From contig JAEZZB010000094.1 in NCBI GenBank assembly GCA_023442495.1, forward strand, positions 1 through 17,301: 17,301 bases of DNA. The letters run 5' to 3'. Shown here piece after piece: positions 15,133 to 17,301 of the stretch (its first letter is position 1; each line of letters begins with the position of its first letter). The position numbers and the translations under genes are program-made. The notes under the pieces were generated by a model that made no database searches, was not told the DNA's origin, and saw nothing but the letters and a program-made list of their open reading frames with translations. Origin of the DNA: Bacillota bacterium. Lineage in GTDB: Bacteria > Bacillota > Clostridia > Tissierellales > Peptoniphilaceae.

Positions 15133-15993
15133 ATGAATAGAGAAAGACTATATTCACCAAAAGTAATTAAAGAACTAGTTAAATTTTTCGGATTTAATTT
15201 TTCTAAAGGTCTTGGACAAAATTTCCTTATTGACGGAAATGTAGTTCGTGCGATTTCAAAAGGTGCAAATATCACAAAAGGAGATAATATATTAGAAATA
15301 GGGCCAGGGTTTGGAACTTTAACAGAAGAATTGCTTCTAAATGCTAAAAAAGTGGTTTCAGTTGAAATAGACGAAAGATTAAATTCTGTTTTGTTTCAAA
15401 CTTTAAGTGATTTTGATAATTTTGTATTGGTTAATGGCGATATATTGAAAATGGACCTAAACAAATTAGTAAGCAATCAATTTGGTAAAGAACCATTTAA
15501 GGTTGTAGCGAATTTACCATACTATATTACAACCCCGATTATAGAATTATTTTTAGAAACGGGATTAAATATTCAATCACTTACATTTATGGTGCAAAAG
15601 GAAGTAGGAGAAAGATTGTTGGCAAGTCCAGGAAATAAGACTTATGGCTCTATTACTGTATTTACAAACTTCTACTCAACCCCAACAAAAATTGTAGAAG
15701 CTCCAAAATCAGTGTTTATGCCTCAACCAAAAGTTGATAGCATTGTAATTAATTTGAAACTTAAAGAAAAACTTCCAGATGTCGATAAGTCGATATTTTT
15801 TAAATTAGTGCGAGGAGGATTCACAAAACGTAGAAAAAATCTCTTAAATGCACTAACAACAGATGTATCACTTAATTTATCAAAGGATAAATTAAAAGAG
15901 ATTTTAAATAAATTAAATATATCAACAAATTTAAGACCTGAAGATCTTTCGCTTAATGATTATTTAAATATAACTAAGTGTTTAGAAAGATAG
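15133..15993 (+). CDS. rsmA: 16S rRNA dimethyladenosine transferase
   Basis: This SAM-dependent enzyme (KsgA) dimethylates two adjacent adenines in the 3'-terminal hairpin of 16S rRNA during 30S assembly. Loss usually gives kasugamycin resistance. It has 286 residues, normal length. GQNFLID is at about 31-37, the SAM-binding motif EIGPGFG at 55-61 and the acidic ribose-binding VEID follows. The catalytic N127-L-P-Y-Y131 motif and a C-terminal RNA-binding domain with FTKRRKNLLNAL are also present. The ATG directly abuts the rnmV stop. Its Shine-Dalgarno (TTGAGGT) is inside the end of rnmV. Confidence 0.97.
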   Translation: MNRERLYSPKVIKELVKFFGFNFSKGLGQNFLIDGNVVRAISKGANITKGDNILEIGPGFGTLTEELLLNAKKVVSVEIDERLNSVLFQTLSDFDNFVLVNGDILKMDLNKLVSNQFGKEPFKVVANLPYYITTPIIELFLETGLNIQSLTFMVQKEVGERLLASPGNKTYGSITVFTNFYSTPTKIVEAPKSVFMPQPKVDSIVINLKLKEKLPDVDKSIFFKLVRGGFTKRRKNLLNALTTDVSLNLSKDKLKEILNKLNISTNLRPEDLSLNDYLNITKCLER

Positions 15994-16082
15994 ATCTTGG
16001 GTAATATTACTTTACGACGTAGATGCGTAATAATTTTTACGTGCAATGTAATAACCAAAAAAAATATAAAGGAGACAAAGAT

Positions 16083-16313
16083 ATGGAAAAAGTAGTATTA
16101 TACTCTTCAGAAACATGCCCTTACTGTGTTGCAGCAAAGAATTTCTTAAATGAAAACAATGTAGAATTCGAAGAAAAAAATGTTACAACAAGTGAAGAAG
16201 CAAGAAATGAATTAATCTCAAAAGGCTATAGAGGAGTTCCTGTTATAGTTGTAGGAGATGAAGAAGTTGTAGGATTTGATAAAAATAGATTATCAAGCCT
16301 ATTAAATTTATAA
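16083..16313 (+). CDS. Glutaredoxin/NrdH-like thiol-disulfide oxidoreductase
   Basis: A 76-residue thioredoxin-fold protein. The redox motif C12-P-Y-C15 follows the first beta strand (VVLYSSETCPYC). The cis-proline element GVPVIVVGDE is at about 53-62, and GFDKNRLSSLL ends the protein. It is probably a cytosolic electron donor to a reductase or a disulfide reductant. NrdH-type and glutaredoxin-type members cannot be separated by this sequence alone. An in-frame ATG 60 bases upstream exists, but AAGGAG (16070-16074) eight bases before 16083, together with the family's usual N terminus, supports the shorter form. It is monocistronic with its own terminator. Confidence 0.92.
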   Translation: MEKVVLYSSETCPYCVAAKNFLNENNVEFEEKNVTTSEEARNELISKGYRGVPVIVVGDEEVVGFDKNRLSSLLNL

Positions 16314-16321
16314 AATATTAG

Positions 16322-16347
16322 ACCGACGTGAAAATGTCGGTTTTTTT
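16322..16347 (+). terminator. Terminator of the glutaredoxin-like gene
   Basis: ACCGACG (16322-16328) and TGTCGGT (16335-16341) make a 7-bp stem with one G-T pair and a 6-nt loop (TGAAAA). It is followed by seven Ts. It starts 8 bases after the stop. Confidence 0.9.
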
Positions 16348-16463
16348 ATTTTTAAAGACACATTTGCGATATAATTCAAATGCTATCAGGCTGAAGTTTA
16401 TACTAAGAGCATCTATCACAGATAATAATAGGGAAAATAGTCAATGAGTATTATACTATTAAT
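16348..16463. other. Non-coding stretch between terminator and helicase remnant
   Basis: There is no intact gene. The codons at about 16388-16423 (QAEVYTKSIYHR before a stop) weakly recall upstream parts of mobile-element helicases and may be further debris of the fragment that follows. This cannot be supported by itself. Confidence 0.35.
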
Positions 16464-16694
16464 GAAATAGCTTTTATTTACGAGGAAAATAGTGATAAGC
16501 AAAAAGATGAATTATTTGCTAAAGTTAAAAAAGGAGAAGTTAGAATTTTATTGGGATCTACTCCAAAATGTGGTACCGGTACAAATATACAAGATAAATT
16601 AATAGCCTTACACGATTTAGACGTGCCATGGAGACCGTCTGATTTAGAGCAGTTCCAAGTGGGACAAGTAAAAAAACAAGGACTATCTCAATAA
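16464..16694 (+). pseudogene. Fragment of a large mobile-element SNF2/DEAD-type helicase (C-terminal helicase lobe)
   Basis: There is no start codon or ribosome site in frame. The 76 codons before TAA 16692-16694 read EIAFIYEENSDKQKDELFAKV, then a segment with RILLGSTPKCGTGTNIQDK and LHDLDVPWRPSDLEQ. This matches helicase motifs V and the lead-in to motif VI of the very large helicase/methylase proteins on conjugative elements and phages, which normally run to over 1,000 residues. After DLEQ the expected QRxGRxxRQG is replaced by QFQVGQVKKQG, then a stop, so the arginine finger is gone. Both ends are missing. It is a relic of a mobile element that once occupied the spot now next to a restriction-modification system. 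Confidence 0.8.
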
Positions 16695-16717
16695 ATACTA
16701 ACGCAAGCACAAGTATA

Positions 16718-16748
16718 AAATAGGCTAAAGTAACTTATAAGCCTATTT
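16718..16748. repeat. Inverted repeat overlapping the promoter of the small regulator gene
   Basis: AAATAGGCT (16718-16726) and AGCCTATTT (16740-16748) are perfect 9-bp arms around 13 bp. An inner near-symmetric AAGTAACTT (16728-16736) sits inside. The block occupies the -35 region and ends 4 bp before the -10 at 16753. No T run follows the second arm, so a terminator role is unlikely. It fits an operator, perhaps for the Cro/CI-type protein encoded next. Confidence 0.5.
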
Positions 16749-16749
16749 A

Positions 16750-16758
16750 TGATATAAT
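16750..16758 (+). promoter_or_regulatory. Extended -10 promoter of the regulator / restriction-modification operon
   Basis: TGA-TATAAT (TATAAT 16753-16758) has no consensus -35; that region is filled by the inverted repeat. The predicted start is near 16765, about 29 nt before the ATG at 16794. Confidence 0.6.
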
Positions 16759-16793
16759 ATATCTTAACAATAAAACGGATAAGGGGTAATAAT

Positions 16794-17006
16794 ATGGCAA
16801 TATCTTATAAACCATTATGGCACTTATTGGTAGAAAGAGAAATGAACAAAGAAGACTTAAAAAGAGCTGCAAACATAACAAGCAACAGAGTTTCAAGAAT
16901 GAGCAAGAACTCTTATGTGAACTTAGAGTCACTAGAAAAGATTTGCTTGGCATTGGATTGCAGAATTGAAGATATTATAGAGATTCATAGAAATGAGGTG
17001 GAATAA
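16794..17006 (+). CDS. Small Cro/CI-family (XRE) helix-turn-helix regulator
   Basis: This is a 70-residue single-domain DNA-binding protein. The HTH is about residues 18-37 (NKEDLKRAANITSNRVSRMS), followed by the third-helix and dimer part LESLEKICLALDCRIEDIIEI, typical of the YozG-like mini-XRE group. AAGGGG precedes the ATG. It ends 2 bases before the TTG start of the type III methyltransferase gene, so the two are co-transcribed. Such small regulators often precede restriction-modification genes and time their expression. The inverted repeat over its own promoter suggests autoregulation, which is inference. Confidence 0.88.
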   Translation: MAISYKPLWHLLVEREMNKEDLKRAANITSNRVSRMSKNSYVNLESLEKICLALDCRIEDIIEIHRNEVE

Positions 17007-17008
17007 AA

Positions 17009-17301
17009 TTGAGCAATCTATCACAGACCAGAAGAGCTGAAATGCTTGAATACCTAAATCATCTAAAAGAAATTCACACAGATGATGAAAGTAGGATAGC
17101 ACTTGGCAAGATTGAAACTGCCTTAACTGAGAAAAAATATGGATTAGTTTGGGAAGAACACGAAGAAGAAGTAGACAAACAACTTGTTCATAATATACCT
17201 GTTTTTAGAGAAATAGAAGATAAAAAAATAGTAGCAGATGAAAATGCGGATTTTAATTTTCTTTTAGAGGGGGATAATCTACACTCCCTTAAATTATTAG
17301 A
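17009..17301 (+). CDS. mod: Type III restriction-modification methyltransferase (Mod), N-terminal part, cut by window edge
   Basis: 97 codons are visible from a TTG start at 17009, with GAGGTG (16994-16999) nine bases upstream, and the frame is open to the window end. The N-terminal helical stretch is charged. The EGDNLHSLKLL element at residues 87-97 is the conserved lead-in that directly precedes the DPPY catalytic region in type III Mod proteins and related N6-adenine methyltransferases. That catalytic motif itself is beyond the edge. The TTG is chosen since no ATG with a ribosome site lies nearby; the next in-frame ATG (codon 12) has none. Mod both methylates the host's sites and gives specificity to a Res helicase-nuclease expected downstream. 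A solitary methyltransferase remains possible. Confidence 0.8.
   Translation, partial: MSNLSQTRRAEMLEYLNHLKEIHTDDESRIALGKIETALTEKKYGLVWEEHEEEVDKQLVHNIPVFREIEDKKIVADENADFNFLLEGDNLHSLKLL

Noticed and set aside
16001..16010. Palindrome GTAATATTAC resembling the GGTAATTACC operators
   Set aside because: The centre differs and it is single. Such AT-rich palindromes are expected by chance at this base composition.
16012..16037. Hairpin TTACG/CGTAA with a T run after rsmA
   Set aside because: The stem is only 5 bp, AT-rich and with a 9-nt loop. It could be a weak terminator but is too weak to call.
16023..16082. N-terminal extension of the glutaredoxin-like protein from ATG 16023
   Set aside because: It has no ribosome site and an unlike-family sequence. 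A good AAGGAG sits before 16083.
1..17301. CRISPR arrays, insertion sequences or direct-repeat att sites
   Set aside because: I saw no regularly spaced repeats, no transposase reading frame and no paired direct repeats around the helicase relic.

Overview
The window is low-GC, AT-rich DNA with strong Shine-Dalgarno sequences. It has lipoprotein-anchored ABC transport, a Firmicutes-type SRP RNA and the metG-tatD-rnmV-rsmA gene order, all of which point to a Gram-positive anaerobe. A Clostridia/Tissierellia-type anaerobic coccus (Peptoniphilaceae-like) fits best; this is an inference from gene content and style, not an identification.

Region 1 (1-228, minus strand) holds a tRNA-Ser(GGA) gene with a near-consensus promoter. 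Its CCA end is followed at once by the 5' half of a large-type SRP RNA, which runs off the left edge.

Region 2 (about 330-8181, plus strand) is a seven-gene sugar operon. It encodes a lipoprotein solute-binding protein, two permeases, a cytosolic GH112 galactosyl-N-acetylhexosamine phosphorylase, a 59-residue membrane protein, a BadF/NAGK-type sugar kinase and a MsmX/UgpC-type ATPase. The likely logic is as follows. The transporter imports intact galacto-N-biose (mucin core 1) or lacto-N-biose. GH112 splits it with phosphate into galactose-1-phosphate and GalNAc/GlcNAc. The kinase phosphorylates the freed amino sugar. Upstream lie two identical 10-bp palindromes spaced exactly 20 bp apart and a CcpA cre-like box next to the promoter. 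A hairpin terminator between the first and second genes probably keeps the binding protein more abundant than the rest.

Region 3 (8317-10981, minus strand) is tyrS followed by an AI-2E/PerM-family membrane protein. The pair is driven by a perfect TTGACA-17-TATAAT promoter and ends at a hairpin that faces the sugar operon.

Region 4 (11046-16347, plus strand) is housekeeping: an acyl-ACP thioesterase, then the tightly packed metG-tatD-rnmV-rsmA cluster (tRNA charging, TatD nuclease, 5S rRNA maturation, 16S rRNA dimethylation), then a small glutaredoxin-like protein with its own terminator.

Region 5 (16348-17301) is accessory DNA. It contains a decayed fragment of a large mobile-element helicase, then a small Cro/CI-type regulator with an inverted repeat over its promoter, then the start of a type III restriction-modification methyltransferase cut by the right edge.
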